Source: Candidatus Nealsoniibacteriota bacterium
GTDB lineage: Bacteria; Patescibacteriota; Minisyncoccia; Minisyncoccales; GWA2-38-27
Reading direction: 5' to 3'
DNA: 5,762 nucleotides
Assembly (NCBI GenBank): GCA_016867195.1
Contig: VGKE01000028.1
Coordinates: 1 to 5,762, forward strand
Shown here: one piece after another, positions 5,673 to 5,762 of the stretch
Layout: the number at the start of each line of letters is the position of its first letter
Position numbering within the stretch: the stretch's first letter is position 1
Notes under the pieces: generated by a model
The model's input: the letters and a program-made list of their open reading frames with translations, nothing else
What the model was told of the DNA's origin: nothing
Database searches by the model: none
Program-made: the position numbers and the translations under genes

Positions 5673-5762
5673 TGTACACGGACATATGGCGGTTTTCTGC
5701 CGAGGTAGTAATATCCCGGTATGTGTACAAAAATGCCTAAGACAACCAAGGAAGAAAGATTA
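5673..5762 (+). mobile_element. Possible left end of an insertion sequence (cut by window edge)
   Basis: TGTACAC (5673-5679) is repeated inverted as GTGTACA (5723-5729). Between them a small hairpin GGCGG-TTTT-CTGCC (5688-5701) can form. Directly after, an ATG begins a reading frame running off the window. An end starting with TG and lying about 60 bases before a transposase start is typical of IS3/IS481-type elements. Without the gene body and right end this remains a suggestion. The alternative is a regulatory structure of an ordinary gene. Confidence 0.3.
5733..5762 (+). CDS. Start of an unidentified gene, possibly a transposase, cut by window edge
   Basis: Ten codons (MPKTTKEERL) are visible before the sequence ends. 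An ATG at 5721 is in the same frame and would add MCTK; a weak GAGGT (5702-5706) precedes that one at 14 bases. The lysine/glutamate-rich TKEERL opening is compatible with helix-turn-helix transposases, but ten residues cannot identify a family. The call rests mainly on the inverted repeat just upstream. Confidence 0.3.
   Translation, partial: MPKTTKEERL

Noticed and set aside
5552..5749. A 65-codon minus-strand reading frame upstream of the small gene
   Set aside because: It runs through the near-consensus promoter and the inverted repeat, has no ribosome site and an implausible Tyr/Ile-rich composition. The regulatory reading explains the region better.

Overview
The window looks like a chromosomal fragment from an uncultivated bacterium, most likely of the Candidate Phyla Radiation / Patescibacteria (Parcubacteria-like). 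This placement is inferred from protein character, not from a search. The proteins are Lys/Ile-rich and AT-leaning, the ArgRS and IleRS carry unusual signature motifs that I associate with that group, and short palindromic or tandem repeats sit in-frame inside conserved genes. TAA, TAG and TGA all end genes here, so the recoded UGA=Gly code of Gracilibacteria/Absconditabacteria does not apply.

Layout, left to right. Bases 1-140 (+) are the C-terminal end of an IS30-family transposase cut by the window edge. Bases 199-231 form a strong bidirectional hairpin terminator shared with the convergent operon. Bases 230-5244 (all on -) are a compact three-gene operon transcribed right to left: argS (arginyl-tRNA synthetase), a histidine-phosphatase-family gene, and a divergent ileS (isoleucyl-tRNA synthetase). 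The last two genes overlap by ATGA. Bases 5308-5659 (-) are a self-contained small transcription unit: a near-consensus promoter, an 86-nt leader with a 13-bp palindrome, a good Shine-Dalgarno, a GTG-started 55-codon gene for a very basic protein I do not recognise, and a terminator. Bases 5673-5762 (+) carry an inverted repeat followed by the first ten codons of a cut-off reading frame. This may be the left end of another insertion sequence.

Two of the three operon genes charge tRNAs (Arg, Ile), so the operon is a translation housekeeping unit. The role of the phosphatase between them is unknown. Both window ends fall in or near probable mobile elements, which would fit a metagenomic contig that broke at repeats.

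Most worth a second look: (1) the IleRS HIGH motif is rearranged to GVHH, the GXHH form reported for IleRS2-type enzymes with extreme mupirocin resistance, together with an EMHKS KMSKS loop; (2) three short repeat insertions lie in-frame in synthetase genes; (3) the orphan basic mini-protein gene has a full set of expression signals; (4) the ArgRS has lost both histidines of HIGH (TLGN).
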